Shown piece by piece: positions 63,666 through 64,000 of a stretch of 64,000 nucleotides of DNA (position 1 is the stretch's first letter; every line of letters starts with the position of its first letter). This DNA is from Amoebidium appalachense (Eukaryota > Ichthyosporea). The translations under genes were made by a program, and so were the position numbers. The stretch spans positions 8,370,001 to 8,434,000 of the forward strand of contig CAVNZM010000002.1 of the NCBI GenBank assembly GCA_963693365.1. The letters are read 5' to 3'. The notes beneath the pieces were generated by a model. It did not search any database, had not been told where the DNA came from, and saw only the letters and a list, made by a program, of their open reading frames with translations.

Positions 63666-64000
63666 GCCCTCCCGGCCCCTTCCCTCTCTCTCTCCCTCTC
63701 TTTCTGAGACTCTCACTCTCTCTCCCCCTGCCCCCCCCCCCCCCCCCCCCCCTCTGTGCCTCCCCCCCCCCCCCCCCCCCCCCCCCCCCCTTGTTGACTC
63801 CCTCTGTCGCTGTGTTTCTGCCTCTGTGTGTTGTCGGGGGTGCATAGTTGTGTTCGGAAGGCAGACATACACAATGTCATGCAAGAAAATGATGAAGTGT
63901 TGTGTAATCAAAACCCGTGTGTTTTCATGAACTCTGCCTGTGCCCGCTGTCGTTTACTCACCCAATATATGTTGTAGTAGCCATGGGGGGTTTGGATAAT
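63225..64000. repeat. Low-complexity end of window
   Basis: Poly(C) and C/T tracts, a (CA)n tract at about 63500-63578, and one copy of the interspersed module at 63431-63470. The last 200 bp are unique-looking without a recognised gene. Confidence 0.7.
63431..63470 (+). repeat. 3' module of the interspersed repeat, outside HIRA
   Basis: TGTGTACTTAGTACTCTATG then GCACATTCACACCCC, after a poly(C) tract and 3' of the LRR fragment. A related truncated start (AACTTGTTAATGTGTGCCC) lies just upstream at about 63359-63376. It shows that the family is not confined to HIRA. Confidence 0.55.

Overview
The window is nuclear DNA of a eukaryote, most likely a protist. It has spliceosomal GT-AG introns, TATA-type promoters, a chromodomain (Ty3/gypsy-type) retrotransposon, non-LTR retrotransposons of the APE/RT type, two eukaryotic-type tRNA-Gly genes and a complete gene for the histone chaperone HIRA. 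The sequence does not place the species. The most striking base-composition feature is an extreme load of poly(C)/poly(G), (CA)n/(TG)n, (GA)n and related simple repeats. These create dozens of spurious Pro-, Gly-, Thr/His- and Cys/Val-rich reading frames, which I do not annotate.

Layout. At 1-2371 is the 3' end of a chromovirus-like LTR retrotransposon (integrase with intact DD35E triad, chromodomain, putative 3' LTR). Joined directly to it, at about 2372-6687, is a 5'-truncated LINE with an intact 1064-residue endonuclease/reverse transcriptase. A second, longer copy of the same LINE lies in inverted orientation at 22328-27032, with complete ORF1 and ORF2. Between them are: an apparently intronless, GC-rich gene (7692-10952) for a secreted protein of ten SdrD-B-like/prealbumin-like repeats, with its own TATA promoter; a relic of a second copy of that gene's 3' end (12655-12850); about 4 kb of nearly pure low-complexity DNA; a decayed 3' end of a different LINE (about 16511-17290); a 373-bp (GA)n tract; and a two-PDZ-domain gene on the minus strand (19928-20998).

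The second half is dominated by one gene. I rebuilt a 31-exon HIRA gene from 31161 to 60314 by matching exon translations to the HIRA family and requiring phase-consistent splice sites. The spliced reading frame is 2910 nt (969 residues) and carries the WD40 propeller, the ASF1-binding B domain, a charged linker and the C-terminal Hira domain. Thirty introns make up about 90 percent of the gene. Eighteen of them carry a C-rich run starting within about 25 nt of the 5' splice site, and four more carry (GT)n or G-rich sequence there. Several introns share copies of an interspersed repeat whose 3' end reads into poly(C). One intron holds two identical tRNA-Gly(GCC) genes. Downstream of HIRA is a frameshifted leucine-rich-repeat fragment (62615-63224) and more simple repeat.

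The strongest candidates for something undescribed are the donor-proximal poly(C) architecture of the introns together with the interspersed repeat that ends in poly(C), and the bacterial-adhesin-like repeat gene with its decayed neighbour.
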